DNA from: JABHCC01 sp034658635
Lineage (GTDB): Bacteria > Bacteroidota > Bacteroidia > Bacteroidales > UBA12481
Assembly (NCBI GenBank): GCA_034658635.1
Contig: JAYEFL010000097.1
Location: 1 to 64,000 of the forward strand
Reading direction: 5' to 3'
Length of the DNA stretch: 64,000 bases
A model generated the notes under the pieces. The model saw nothing but the letters and a program-made list of their open reading frames with translations, did not search any database and was not told the DNA's origin. The position numbers and the translations under genes were made by a program. This document shows positions 32,628-42,368 of this stretch, piece by piece. Position 1 is the first letter of the stretch. The number at the start of each line of letters is the position of its first letter.

Positions 32628-35237
32628 ATGAGTTTGTACAGGTACATTATTATATTTATTGGGTTTGTATTTTTAGCTGGTTCGCCAGGCCCGGCTGGTC
32701 CGCCAACACACAATCGTGCTGGTGAAATTACATATGAACAAATTGGCGATCTTAGCTATAGGATTACCATAATTACTTACACTGCAACTGGCCCCGGACC
32801 AGTGGCAGATCGTGAAAATCTTGAAGTTGAATTTGGTGATGGGAGTACAGCTTTTGTTAAAAGGATTGAAGAGATTTTCTTGCCTGACTACTACAAGAGA
32901 AACAAATATGTTTGGGAGCATACCTACCCGGGACCAGGAACTTACCAGATCGTAGTTGAAGACCCAAACAGAAATCAAGGGGTCAAGAATATTCCCAATT
33001 CAGTTAATGTTGTGTTTTCTATAAAGACGATACTGATTATTAACCCTGAAGTGGGTTATAACAGTACCCCGGTATTGCTAAATCCTCCAATTGATAAAGC
33101 TGCTCTTGGATATACGTTTATTCATAATCCTGCTGCCTTTGACCCTGATGGGGATAGCCTGTCTTATAAATTGGCAATTTGTACGGGGGAGGGAGGCCTT
33201 GAGATTAAGGGCTACACTTACCCTCCATTTACTGATTCATTGGTTGTAAATGAATTTACTGGTGATTTGATCTGGGCAGCACCTGCAGATACTGGAAAGT
33301 ATAATGTTGCCATGACAATTGAAGAATGGCGTAAGGGCGTTCAAATCGGAAGAATCCAGCGTGATATGCAAATTGAGGTTTTCCTTTCTGAGAACCGACC
33401 ACCAATTATTGAAAATACAGGGTCCTTCTGTATCCTTGCAAATGAAGTATTTAGTTACGAAATTACTGCAACTGATCCTGATAATGATTCGATTCAACTT
33501 GACGCAAGCGGCGGACCATTGAGTCTTAAAATTGATCCTGCTGAATTTAAGCAAACTATGTCGATACCAGGAAGGGCTGAGGCACAGTTCACCTGGCAAA
33601 CCAATTGTGATTTGGTTCGGGTACAACCATATCTTGTTATTGTTAAGGCAAAAGATAAAAACGCAGAACTACAGCTTATTGATAGCAAGAATCTGGAGCT
33701 ATATGTTCATTCTCCGGCTCCAACAGATCTCATAGCTACACCCGGCTCAGCTTCTATTCAGCTCAATTGGGATGCTTGTCCATGCATAAATAACGTGGGG
33801 TATAAACTATACAGGAAGGTTGGTTCAGAAAGTTTTGATCCGGGTCCGTGTGATACAGGTGTGCCGGAAGATCTTGGCTATAAGCTGATAGCAGAGATTG
33901 AAGGGGCTTCCGTGTTAAGTTATTCCGACAATAACAGCGGAAAAGGCCTGCAGCAGGCTACTGATTATTGCTACAGAGTTACAGCAGTATTTGCTGACGG
34001 GGCTGAGTCATTTGTTAGTAATGAAGCATGCACTCAGTTAGTTCAGGGTTCGCCTATGATTATTCAGGTAAGTGTTTTGAAGACCGATATTAGTAATGGG
34101 GAGATACAGCTTCAGTGGCTAAAGCCAAATCCAGCAGATCTTCAGAATGCTGAAGGTCCTTTTATGTATCGGATTTATAGATCTGAAGGGATGTATATGC
34201 AAAATGCAATTTTGCTTGATTCGCTGAATGGACTTAATAGTACTACATATATTGATAAGAATTTCAACACGCTGAATAAGCAATGGTCATACCAGGTTGA
34301 ATTGCTTAACACAGAGCCATCTGATTACAGAGCTATTGGAGTCCCCCAGGTGGCGTCATCACTTTTTCTCAAGTTGTTGCCTTATCATTCCTCACTTGAT
34401 CTGCGTTATCAAAAAAATGTACCGTGGGAAAATCGTGATTATACTATTTTTGAGATAAAAGGTGGAGACTCAGACTCTCTTGCCAGTACACCTGCTATGA
34501 ATTATCGGATCAGTGACCTGAATGATGGTCAGAACTATTACTATCAGGTTATTGCAAATGGTTATTATTCTGAATATGATATAGGACCAATCCAGAATCA
34601 GTCGCAAATTGCCTGTGGTATGCCTATTGATAGTATACCTCCTTGTCCTCCGATCCTATCGGGAGAGAGTATATGTGACAGCCTGGCCAATCACCTGATA
34701 TGGAATAATGTAAATGATTCTTGTGCTGCAGATGCAGCCAAATACAAAGTTTATTACAGAACCAGTCTTGATGGAGAAATGGTGCTTCTTGATTCAGTGA
34801 GTCAGATAAGCCAAACAGATTATTGGCATTTCCCTGATGGATCAATGGCCGCATGTTATGCAGTTACAGCTATTGATTCTGTTGGTAATGAGAGCATATA
34901 TTCCAATATTGTTTGTCTTGACGAGTGCATTAATTATGAATTACCAAATGTATTCACGCCAAATGGGGATGGAATAAATGATTTACTACGACCTTATCCA
35001 TATAATCTTGTTGAAAGAATTGAGTTGAAAATATTTTCAAGATGGGGAAATACTGTTTTTGAGACACAGGATCCGGATATTAACTGGGATGGAAAGCATT
35101 ATCTAACAGGGCAATTAGTGTCATCAGGTGTTTATTACTATATATGTGATGTGCATGAAAAGCGTTTGACAGGTGTAGAACCAAGGTATTTAGTTGGGTT
35201 TATCCATGTTTTATATGGAGGGGATAGAAATGATTAG
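32628..35237 (+). CDS. Secreted protein with T9SS type B (gliding-motility) C-terminal domain
   Basis: 869 aa. The N-terminal signal (IIIFIGFVFLAG) is followed by a PKD-like region (EVEFGDGSTAFV; HTYPGPGTYQI) and cadherin-like or Ig-like repeats with DPDGDSL and DPDNDSI. Two or three fibronectin-type domains span about 360-760. The last 90 residues are the type B sorting domain (NVFTPNGDGINDLL, KIFSRWGNTVFE, GVYYYICDV), which directs export through T9SS and surface attachment. No enzyme domain is visible, so an adhesin-like role is likely. Its stop overlaps the start of the TPR gene by 8 bp. Confidence 0.88.
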   Translation: MSLYRYIIIFIGFVFLAGSPGPAGPPTHNRAGEITYEQIGDLSYRITIITYTATGPGPVADRENLEVEFGDGSTAFVKRIEEIFLPDYYKRNKYVWEHTYPGPGTYQIVVEDPNRNQGVKNIPNSVNVVFSIKTILIINPEVGYNSTPVLLNPPIDKAALGYTFIHNPAAFDPDGDSLSYKLAICTGEGGLEIKGYTYPPFTDSLVVNEFTGDLIWAAPADTGKYNVAMTIEEWRKGVQIGRIQRDMQIEVFLSENRPPIIENTGSFCILANEVFSYEITATDPDNDSIQLDASGGPLSLKIDPAEFKQTMSIPGRAEAQFTWQTNCDLVRVQPYLVIVKAKDKNAELQLIDSKNLELYVHSPAPTDLIATPGSASIQLNWDACPCINNVGYKLYRKVGSESFDPGPCDTGVPEDLGYKLIAEIEGASVLSYSDNNSGKGLQQATDYCYRVTAVFADGAESFVSNEACTQLVQGSPMIIQVSVLKTDISNGEIQLQWLKPNPADLQNAEGPFMYRIYRSEGMYMQNAILLDSLNGLNSTTYIDKNFNTLNKQWSYQVELLNTEPSDYRAIGVPQVASSLFLKLLPYHSSLDLRYQKNVPWENRDYTIFEIKGGDSDSLASTPAMNYRISDLNDGQNYYYQVIANGYYSEYDIGPIQNQSQIACGMPIDSIPPCPPILSGESICDSLANHLIWNNVNDSCAADAAKYKVYYRTSLDGEMVLLDSVSQISQTDYWHFPDGSMAACYAVTAIDSVGNESIYSNIVCLDECINYELPNVFTPNGDGINDLLRPYPYNLVERIELKIFSRWGNTVFETQDPDINWDGKHYLTGQLVSSGVYYYICDVHEKRLTGVEPRYLVGFIHVLYGGDRND

Positions 35238-36444
35238 AAGGATGATTAGATTCACAAGATATTTCATCGTTTTGACAATCTGTCTTGGCTTGTCCAATCC
35301 GGGGCAAAGCCAGAATAAAAATTTGTTAAGAGCAGCCTTTTTGCTTGATCAGGAAAGATATGAAGATGTCTTGGTGCTTATAGATCAAATAGCATATTCT
35401 AAACAAGAGGCAATAGTGTATTTCGATATTTTGGGAGAAACTGCTTTTCAAGCTGGTGATTATGATAAGGCTTTAAGTGCGTACAAGAAAAGATGTGAAT
35501 TGAAGAATCCTGCAATGTCTCATTATATGTTGTCAAAAATATACTTCTTAAGTAATAATTCATCATTGGGATATAAATCTATTAGAGATCATTTGGCTTC
35601 TGACCATCGTATTTCGCTGCAACATATTCTTGCTGATGAGGCTTTTGACAGTCAGGTACGAGATCGTGAATGGATTAGATTCTGGTCAGAAGACTGGTAT
35701 ACTGAAAAAGATGACCTGATTGCTGAAGCCTGGGCTCAACTTAATGAGGATGACCCTGATATAAGTGTGTTTGACCAGTTAATGTTATCATTCTCCAATG
35801 AACCACAGTCTAGCTATTTGTCAGGAAGATTCAATGAATTAGCAGGAAACCCACGTCAGGCGATCGATCATTTTAGAAAGGCAATAGATTTGGCTCCGGA
35901 ATCTACTGAGTACATCAACTATCTTGCTGCATACTATGCCGGCTTAAAAAAGTATAGCGAAAGCTCTGCTTTGATTTCAAGCTCATTGAAAATAAATCTC
36001 TATCAACCTTCACTTTGGATGTTAAGGATTAGTAATCACTTGAATATGGATGACAATCAAGGTGCAATGAGTGAAATGCAATACCTTGAGGAAATCGGAA
36101 TTGAAAGTCCTGATTTATGGACTGCTTTAGCAATTCAAGTTAAAAAGACCGATATTCGATTAGCTATTAGCTTTATAGACAGGGTAGTCGATAATGATCC
36201 TTTGAGTATAACTGCCTTAAATTTCAGGGCCGGACTTTATTGGGATAATCAAGATTACGACAGTGCTATGTCTGATTGGGCTATGTCGTTGGACGTAGAT
36301 CCAATTCAAGCCAAAGTATATTTTGCGCGTGGTGAAGCAAGATATCACTTGGGAGATTTTGACGGTGCTTGCCATGATTGGAAGAAAGCCCTGCGATATG
36401 GTCATCGCAAGGCTTTGGATAGACTCTATAAATACTGTGAATAG
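35230..36444 (+). CDS. Tetratricopeptide-repeat protein, exported
   Basis: 404 aa from the ATG at 35230, chosen because it sits directly before a signal segment (YFIVLTICLGLSNPGQSQ); an in-frame ATG 36 nt upstream would push it inside. TPR-like units are visible around residues 55-100 (ETAFQAGDYDKALSAYKK), 200-265 (NELAGNPRQAIDHFRKAIDL) and 325-400 (RAGLYWDNQDYDSAMSDW; GEARYHLGDFDGACHDWKKAL). It is likely periplasmic and may assist the T9SS cargo encoded just upstream, with which it is translationally coupled. The 3' end overlaps the convergent peptidase gene by 19 bp. Confidence 0.82.
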   Translation: MIRRMIRFTRYFIVLTICLGLSNPGQSQNKNLLRAAFLLDQERYEDVLVLIDQIAYSKQEAIVYFDILGETAFQAGDYDKALSAYKKRCELKNPAMSHYMLSKIYFLSNNSSLGYKSIRDHLASDHRISLQHILADEAFDSQVRDREWIRFWSEDWYTEKDDLIAEAWAQLNEDDPDISVFDQLMLSFSNEPQSSYLSGRFNELAGNPRQAIDHFRKAIDLAPESTEYINYLAAYYAGLKKYSESSALISSSLKINLYQPSLWMLRISNHLNMDDNQGAMSEMQYLEEIGIESPDLWTALAIQVKKTDIRLAISFIDRVVDNDPLSITALNFRAGLYWDNQDYDSAMSDWAMSLDVDPIQAKVYFARGEARYHLGDFDGACHDWKKALRYGHRKALDRLYKYCE

Positions 36445-37784
36445 GAGATATATGCTGCCATTTTTTTCTCCAGGACAGGGTGGGGAGAGAACCACTCCCT
36501 GTTCTCCAGGATATTATCAAAGAAATTCCATCTGAAATAGGAGTCCATGCCCATTGGTTCCAGTTGGTTGACAATTAGCTGATTGCATTTCTGATTGACA
36601 GGAATGACATAGTCACCTGCATAATATTTGATGTTTTGCACTTCTGTGCGGGTTTCAAATTCTGTATGAAAAAAGTGACCATTTGAAGATCTGCGAGCCC
36701 ATTCCAAATTTTCTATGTAGTATGCATTGACTGTCAAACTAGTGTCCTTGGTCAATCGATGCATTGTTACCTGATTAATTTTCAAGCGATCAACAAGCTC
36801 TGACCAGGCTTGGGGCAGAATGTAATATACAGGCTTTTCAACTGTTACATCAGGGGTGAAATTGTCATAATAACGAACTGTTTTTGTAAATGGTTTTGAA
36901 TGGTCATAATCGCCAAACGTTTCATTTGTCAGTAAACCTGTTCTTGTTCCTCTGCCATATCCTTTAAAATCAATCAGCTCGTATTGGCTGGTATCCAGCT
37001 CATAGGAAAGAGGAAAGATCTCCTGAGTTTTGATCTTTTCATCAGCATGATTCCGTTTCTCCCGAATCATATGCCCATTTTCAGAAGTGTAGTCAATTAG
37101 AGAAGTTATATAAAAGTAAACTGATTTTACTCGATCCGGATATGGTTTGTAGCAATGATTCTCTGTCATGAAAGAAAGTGAATTGAACAATTGTGCATAG
37201 CCTGTGGAATATTTAGGACTTTGAACATAATTGGTGATTCCGCTTTCAGGATTTCTGTTTGTATAGGTGACATACGGAATTAGCTCATATGGAGTAAGCT
37301 TCATCTTTTTATATAGTTCCGGAATCATCTCCTGACTAAAGAAATCGCCCAGATCTTGTTGCATGCTGTTGTGCTGGGCAGGAATAAGCGTTATGCAATA
37401 TTGATGATCAGAACCATTGGTAGTATGAGTATCCAGTAATACATGAGGCTTCCAGGTCTGAAATAGTCTTGCAAACGATTTAGCATTTTCAGTATCCATT
37501 TTCACAAAGTCTCGATTCAGATCCAGATTCTTTGCATTCCCCCGGTAACCTGATGCATATGGTCCTGGTTGATTTGTTCTGTGGAAATGTGAGCGATACA
37601 GGCAGCCGCCAACATTATAAACTGGGATTATACAAACAATAGTGTTATCTAATAAGGATTGCATCCCATCGAGGTTCCGAAGTAAATCATCGGCATATTT
37701 TAAGCTGGCATCGATTCCACACGGTTCACCAGGATGTATGCCGTTGTTAATAAGAACATCGAAAAACTTCTGGATCATATGCAC
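36426..37784 (-). pseudogene. M14 zinc carboxypeptidase lacking its N-terminal part
   Basis: 452 codons from a GTG, with an ATG two codons later. The zinc motif HPGEP begins at residue 17, whereas intact exported members of this family have a signal peptide and some 80-100 residues before it. A TAA lies two codons upstream and only 68 bp separate it from lgt, so the missing part is not nearby. The remaining catalytic residues are in place: HxxE, the third ligand in LLDTHTTNGSDHQ, and a likely catalytic Glu in SFMTENHCYKPY. It is either a decayed gene or a cytoplasmic truncated form; no promoter was seen. Confidence 0.7.
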
Positions 37785-37802
37785 GCTTTAATAGATTTGT
37801 CA

Positions 37803-37820
37803 TACCCCAAATTTGGGGTA
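37803..37820 (-). terminator. Palindrome TACCCCAAATTTGGGGTA after lgt
   Basis: An 18-bp perfect palindrome that can form a hairpin with a 6-bp stem and AAATTT loop, 32 bp past the lgt stop. There is no T-run, so as a terminator it is weak; an operator is possible. Confidence 0.45.
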
Positions 37821-37852
37821 AAATTCTCTAAAAAATCTTCAGAAGAAAAGAT

Positions 37853-38704
37853 TTAACTTTTTTTAATTTTTGGTTTTGGAGTTTTGCCTTTGATCGCCTC
37901 ATCCATTCGGGGATAAGTTTTTTGCTCTACTTTTCTGAAGACAAAATACAGACCGATGATAACTAGTGGGATGCTCAACCATTGTCCCATATTCATTGTC
38001 ATATTATCCTCGAAAGCCACCTGGTTTTCTTTAGTAAATTCTATTAAAATCCTGAAACCAAAAATAAGACTCACCCAAAAACCAAAAAGCTTCCCTGGCA
38101 TATTTCCTGTATTTGTTTTCCAGTACAAAAACATCAGAAGAACAAAAATACCCAGATAAGCAAGAGCTTCATATAATTGAGATGGATGGCGGGGAACCAT
38201 GTCATGGCTCACAAAAGTAAATGCCCATGGGATTTCAGCAGGTTTGCCAATAATTTCTGAATTCATAAGGTTGCCTAAGCGGATAAAAGTTCCTGCCAAA
38301 GCAGCTGGAACAACAACACGATCAAATATCCACAAAACAGAACGTTTGCTATATTTTCTTGTCCAAATGTATAATGCCAGAGCTATACCAAGAAAACCTC
38401 CATGGCTGGCAAGACCACCATGCCATATTTTAATGATTTCACCAGGATTTCTCTGGTAGAAAGCCCAGTCATAAAAGAATACATGCCCAAGCCTTGCTCC
38501 TAATACAGTACCCACAACAACAAATAAGAACAAACTGTCAACAAGATCTTTGTTGACTCCCTCTTTTTGAAACATACGGGTAATAATGATAATTCCAAAT
38601 ACAAAACCCAGAGCAAAAAGAAGTCCATACCATCTGACTTCCAATTGACCGAGTTGTAATAATATCGGATTAATATCCCAAACAATTCCCTTGAGTTCTT
38701 CCAT
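37853..38704 (-). CDS. lgt: Phosphatidylglycerol:prolipoprotein diacylglyceryl transferase
   Basis: Attaches diacylglycerol to the lipobox Cys of prolipoproteins in the inner membrane. 283 aa, seven or so membrane segments. Motifs are VRWYGLLFALGF, HGGLASHGGFLGI, the signature FIRLGNLMNSEIIGKP and RHPSQLYEA. The C-terminus is Lys-rich (KGKTPKPKIKKS). It has a good promoter (38724-38753). It serves the lipoproteins encoded elsewhere in the window. Confidence 0.97.
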   Translation of the reverse strand: MEELKGIVWDINPILLQLGQLEVRWYGLLFALGFVFGIIIITRMFQKEGVNKDLVDSLFLFVVVGTVLGARLGHVFFYDWAFYQRNPGEIIKIWHGGLASHGGFLGIALALYIWTRKYSKRSVLWIFDRVVVPAALAGTFIRLGNLMNSEIIGKPAEIPWAFTFVSHDMVPRHPSQLYEALAYLGIFVLLMFLYWKTNTGNMPGKLFGFWVSLIFGFRILIEFTKENQVAFEDNMTMNMGQWLSIPLVIIGLYFVFRKVEQKTYPRMDEAIKGKTPKPKIKKS

Positions 38705-38723
38705 TTTAGTGTTATTGATTACG

Positions 38724-38753
38724 TAAAGGTAGCTTATATGATATCTTAGTCAA
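38724..38753 (-). promoter_or_regulatory. Promoter of lgt
   Basis: On the minus strand TTG (38751-38753), 19 nt, TACCTTTA (38724-38731): TAnnTTTG with one mismatch at standard spacing, 20 nt before the start codon. Confidence 0.6.
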
Positions 38754-38818
38754 AATATAGAAACGCGAAGCTAAAAGAAAAATTCTATCTTTAGCAAAAA
38801 TCACTTAAACTCAAGATT

Positions 38819-40111
38819 ATGAAAAAGCATTCCCTTGTTATTTCTTTATTAATCATTAGTGCTCTAAGTTTTTCTTCTGCAGCCTTTTCACAAGATAATG
38901 CCGGGAAAAGATGGAAAATGGGTGGAGTTCCTGCTATCGCCTATGATTCTGATATGGGTTTCAGGTACGGTGCACTGGCAAATTTTTACGATCATGGTCC
39001 TGATATGGAGCTGTATCCTGCCTACAGGCATTCTTTATATGTGGAATGGTCACATACAACTAAAGGAAACGATATTAAGCAGATGAAGTATGATTCTAAA
39101 TATCTTATTCCAAAAGTTAGGGTGACAGCTTCTGCACGTTTAGAAACTGAGCAGGCTATGGATTTCTATGGGTTTAACGGTTATGAATCGCTGTATAATC
39201 CCGCTTTCACTGATGCTGGAAGTGATGAATACCTGACTCGTATGTATTACAGAATGAATTTCAGGTCATTAAGGTTAAAGGCTGACTTTCAGGGAGAACT
39301 TGGACTAAAGAAACTAAAATGGTATGCGGGTGTTGCACATTATAACTTACAAATTGGATCTGTTGATATTGAAGGTATTAACGAAAAGAAAGATGATGAA
39401 GGAGATTTGTTGCCAGATATTCCCGGATTATACGACGAGTATGTGAATAAGGGATATATACCAGCAGATCAGGCTGAGGGAGGATATACAAGTACTTTGA
39501 AGTTCGGTTTGGTGGCTGATACACGTGACAAAGAAGCTAACCCAAACAGAGGCATTTGGGCTGAGACCTTTATTGTTACTGCCCCGGGTTTTATTGGCAA
39601 TAAAAGTGCATACACTGGTGTAATAGCTACTTTTCGTCATTATTTACCGATTATCCATAATAAGCTCACTTTTGCTTATCGTATTAATTATCAGTCAACT
39701 TTATCCGGATCTATACCCTGGTTTATGATGGTATATAAGCCTGATACTTATGTCTCGTGGAATGGACTTGGAGGATCAAAAACTCTTCGGGGAATCATGA
39801 GAAATCGTGTTGTAGGTGAAGGAGCAGTGCTTGGAAATTTCGAACTCAGATGGAAATTTGTAAACTTCAATCTTGGTGGTCAAAAAATATACCTGGCCTT
39901 GTCGCCATTTGTTGACGCTGCAAAGATTACAAAAAAGTATGCCTTACAGCCTGATGTGACAGGTGACACTGATGGAGTCCACCTGAGCTATGGTGCTGGC
40001 TTGCACATAGCCCTGAATGAGAATTTCATTATTGCTGTGGATTATGGAATGGCCGCAGATAAGCGTGATGGAACTTCCGGATTATATATCGGACTGGATT
40101 TCCTCTTTTAA
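38819..40111 (+). CDS. Outer membrane beta-barrel protein, Omp85/BamA-like
   Basis: 430 aa. Signal peptide (LVISLLIISALSFSSAAFSQ), then a barrel of alternating strands. The C-terminal half shows Omp85 hallmarks: DKEANPNRGIWAETF, GLGGSKTLRGIMRNR (the LRG/VRGF loop motif), and a terminal aromatic (GLDFLF). No POTRA domains are present, so it is a barrel-only member rather than BamA itself. The substrate is unknown. A likely -7 box TATCTTTA lies at 38786-38793. A terminator follows. Confidence 0.85.
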   Translation: MKKHSLVISLLIISALSFSSAAFSQDNAGKRWKMGGVPAIAYDSDMGFRYGALANFYDHGPDMELYPAYRHSLYVEWSHTTKGNDIKQMKYDSKYLIPKVRVTASARLETEQAMDFYGFNGYESLYNPAFTDAGSDEYLTRMYYRMNFRSLRLKADFQGELGLKKLKWYAGVAHYNLQIGSVDIEGINEKKDDEGDLLPDIPGLYDEYVNKGYIPADQAEGGYTSTLKFGLVADTRDKEANPNRGIWAETFIVTAPGFIGNKSAYTGVIATFRHYLPIIHNKLTFAYRINYQSTLSGSIPWFMMVYKPDTYVSWNGLGGSKTLRGIMRNRVVGEGAVLGNFELRWKFVNFNLGGQKIYLALSPFVDAAKITKKYALQPDVTGDTDGVHLSYGAGLHIALNENFIIAVDYGMAADKRDGTSGLYIGLDFLF

Positions 40112-40134
40112 GAAGATATTTTACCAAAAATCAT

Positions 40135-40172
40135 AAAAGCCTGTTGGGGACGAGTATTCCTGACAGGCTTTT
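40135..40172. terminator. Bidirectional terminator between convergent genes
   Basis: AAAAGCCTGT, 18-nt loop, ACAGGCTTTT: a 10-bp perfect stem with A and T runs on both sides. It serves the Omp85-like gene and the convergent gene that ends at 40171. Confidence 0.85.
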
Positions 40173-40818
40173 AAAATTCCTCAAGAGCTCGTAAAAAGGC
40201 CATTTTGCAACATACCTCATAACACTTCAATTCTTGTTGACGACCATCTCCCCTGTAATTACGTAGGTCTACTCCTACATCATATTGCGTGCCAACTTTT
40301 TCGCCAGTAGCAAAAAAGCCTTCGGATGTTTGTAGAAGGTTTTTATCTGCATCATAAAGCTGAATTCTACAACGCATTTTTACAACTTTAATAATTGGCT
40401 GCCCTGTACTTCCTTGCATTTGGCCTGGTGAAATCTGTCCGATATCCTTAAGCAGGATTCTTAAATATCTTTCAGATCGTTTAGATTTTACAGCTTTTCC
40501 TAATGACATAACCGGAATGCCATAAGGATTTGCCTTAATGTCAGCTAATTGCCTCATTGGCTCAACTGGTAATTGGAGATTTTCAAATTGATTCATGAAA
40601 AAATCCACAAGAATTGGATACATCTCCTCATGTGCCCTCGTTTTGCCCCTGGTGCCATATAGTTTGAGATATTCTTTTGTAGGTAAATCACCCTGATCAT
40701 TGTTTAGCTTGAAGTCAAGACTGAAATTAAATGTTGCAATAGGCTTATTATCTGTAGTTTGACCAAATGCATTGCAGGTAAATAGTATTAATACGCTAAT
40801 CAAAACCGATGATTTCAT
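40171..40818 (-). CDS. Exported protein of unknown function
   Basis: 215 aa from the ATG at 40818, which begins a clean signal peptide (SSVLISVLILFTCNAFGQ); a longer in-frame start at 40890 would bury it and overlap the glycosyltransferase gene. The mature protein has no recognised domain. Text such as RYLRILLKDIGQISPGQ and VKMRCRIQLYDADKNLLQTSE suggests a beta-rich periplasmic or outer-membrane-associated protein. It lies 47 bp downstream of the glycosyltransferase gene and may be in its operon. Confidence 0.75.
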   Translation of the reverse strand: MKSSVLISVLILFTCNAFGQTTDNKPIATFNFSLDFKLNNDQGDLPTKEYLKLYGTRGKTRAHEEMYPILVDFFMNQFENLQLPVEPMRQLADIKANPYGIPVMSLGKAVKSKRSERYLRILLKDIGQISPGQMQGSTGQPIIKVVKMRCRIQLYDADKNLLQTSEGFFATGEKVGTQYDVGVDLRNYRGDGRQQELKCYEVCCKMAFLRALEEF

Positions 40819-40865
40819 AATGTGTCTGTTTTGGTTACCTAAATTTACTAAAGAGCAATGAATTA

Positions 40866-41891
40866 TCAATGATTTTTCTTCAAATGCCAAGATATTCGAT
40901 CAGTAAGCTGCTTTACTTGTATAGATCTCAGACACAGAAAAGGGTCAGATTTCAATTTGCAGGTTTCTTTTCCATACACTGAGCAAGGGCGACAATCTAA
41001 ATGAACTGAGGAAGAAATAATGTCATCTTCAGATTGAAAAGCAGGTCTGAACCCTATATCCGGATGTGTGCCTCCCCAAATAGAAACTACTGGAATACCT
41101 AATATATCTGCAAGATGCATATTGGCAGAATCCATACTTACCATTACATCTAAATTGCCTATCAGGGGTATCTCATCAGAAGGACTCAGAACTCCACATA
41201 GATTCAGAACATTATTATTATCAAGCATGGACGCTTGTGAAAATTCAGAATCAGCCCCGAAAATATAAAACTGTATATCCCAATCATTATTAAGAGAATT
41301 AATGAGCTCAATGAATTTTTCCAAGGGCCATAACTTTGTTGCATGTTTCGAGAAAGGCGCAAGACCAATGTGTAATGCATGACCAGTTTCCTTAATGGGG
41401 GATTTGGCTGTCTTTACGTAAAGAGAGCCTATCTCGTGTAAATGAAATCCTAATCCAGCTTTTTCAAAAGGTTTCAGGTAAGATTCCATTGTACTTATAA
41501 GAACTTGTCGGTTTTTCCCCGAGATGTAATTTCTTTTCAGTCTTCTGTTTTTTTGAAGCTTATAAGTTTTAAGTTTTTGAAGTCTGAATAAGAAGCTTAA
41601 AAGTTGACTTCTTAAAACATTATGAAGGTCAATAACTAATGTATATTCTCCTTTAGATTTCAAGAACCTGAATAGCTTATAAATGCCCGTTAATCCTTGG
41701 AAATCATTTTCCAGATTCAAGCCAACCAGGCTCAATCGTTCGTGCTGTGGAAAATATCTCACGAAACGATTACGGGTAGCAAATACAATATGGAGTTCCG
41801 GATTGGCTTCCAAGGCGTTCATAACGACTGGGATTGAGATTAGTACATCCCCAAAAGACGAAAAGCGATATATCAATATCCTTTCAGGCAT
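40866..41891 (-). CDS. Glycosyltransferase family 9 protein (heptosyltransferase-like)
   Basis: 341 aa, GT-B fold. N-terminal RILIYRFSSFGDVLISIPVV is the GT9 acceptor-side start. The C-terminal donor site reads VSMDSANMHLADILGIPVVSIWGGTHPDIGF-like, with the conserved SMDSANMH and GGTHP parts. A late Cys cluster (LDCRPCSVYGKETC) is also common in this family. It probably adds a sugar to lipopolysaccharide core. The start codon shares a base with the stop of the DUF6165 gene (TAATG), so translation is coupled. Confidence 0.88.
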   Translation of the reverse strand: MPERILIYRFSSFGDVLISIPVVMNALEANPELHIVFATRNRFVRYFPQHERLSLVGLNLENDFQGLTGIYKLFRFLKSKGEYTLVIDLHNVLRSQLLSFLFRLQKLKTYKLQKNRRLKRNYISGKNRQVLISTMESYLKPFEKAGLGFHLHEIGSLYVKTAKSPIKETGHALHIGLAPFSKHATKLWPLEKFIELINSLNNDWDIQFYIFGADSEFSQASMLDNNNVLNLCGVLSPSDEIPLIGNLDVMVSMDSANMHLADILGIPVVSIWGGTHPDIGFRPAFQSEDDIISSSVHLDCRPCSVYGKETCKLKSDPFLCLRSIQVKQLTDRISWHLKKNH

Positions 41892-42262
41892 TAATACTTC
41901 TGATATGATTTTTCCTCGGATAATTCGGATCCGGTAATAAGATTTATTTCCTTTTTTATTTCGGCTCTCGTATCGTTGTTGATGTACACTTCACGGGCAG
42001 TTTGAACAAATTCTTTATCGAAGTTGGCATTACGTTCCAGGTCTCTGATTCTATCCTCAATGTTCCACAACTTCTCATTGATTAGTTTCAATTTTATATA
42101 TTGTTGCTGACAATGTGGTAAAATGTCAGATGCCGCCAGGTGAAGAATACTTAATTCTTTACGGATATTCATAAGCTTATCGGGTGAGTCTATTCTTTCA
42201 GACTTAATTTCCAGTATACTTAACTTATCAATCAATTCGCCGTTGGATACTTCAATTTTCAT
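41891..42262 (-). CDS. DUF6165 family protein
   Basis: 123 aa, mostly helical with heptad-like Leu/Ile spacing. The N-terminal text EVSNGELIDKLSILEIKSER is typical for this family, which is often found beside lipopolysaccharide or capsule glycosyltransferases, as here. No signal peptide. Function unknown; it may be a partner of the coupled glycosyltransferase. Confidence 0.8.
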   Translation of the reverse strand: MKIEVSNGELIDKLSILEIKSERIDSPDKLMNIRKELSILHLAASDILPHCQQQYIKLKLINEKLWNIEDRIRDLERNANFDKEFVQTAREVYINNDTRAEIKKEINLITGSELSEEKSYQKY

Positions 42263-42302
42263 ATTTGAAAGGTATAATTATTTTCAAATTATTAACAATT
42301 TA

Positions 42303-42336
42303 TTGTGCACTTAGGATGAAAAGCCAATTATTTTTG
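42303..42336 (+). promoter_or_regulatory. Promoter of the TonB receptor-HMA operon
   Basis: TTG (42303-42305), 23 nt, TATTTTTG (42329-42336), an exact TAnnTTTG. The predicted leader is about 25 nt. Confidence 0.6.
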
Positions 42337-42368
42337 TTGTCTCGACTTCATTTTGATATTGGAAATAA

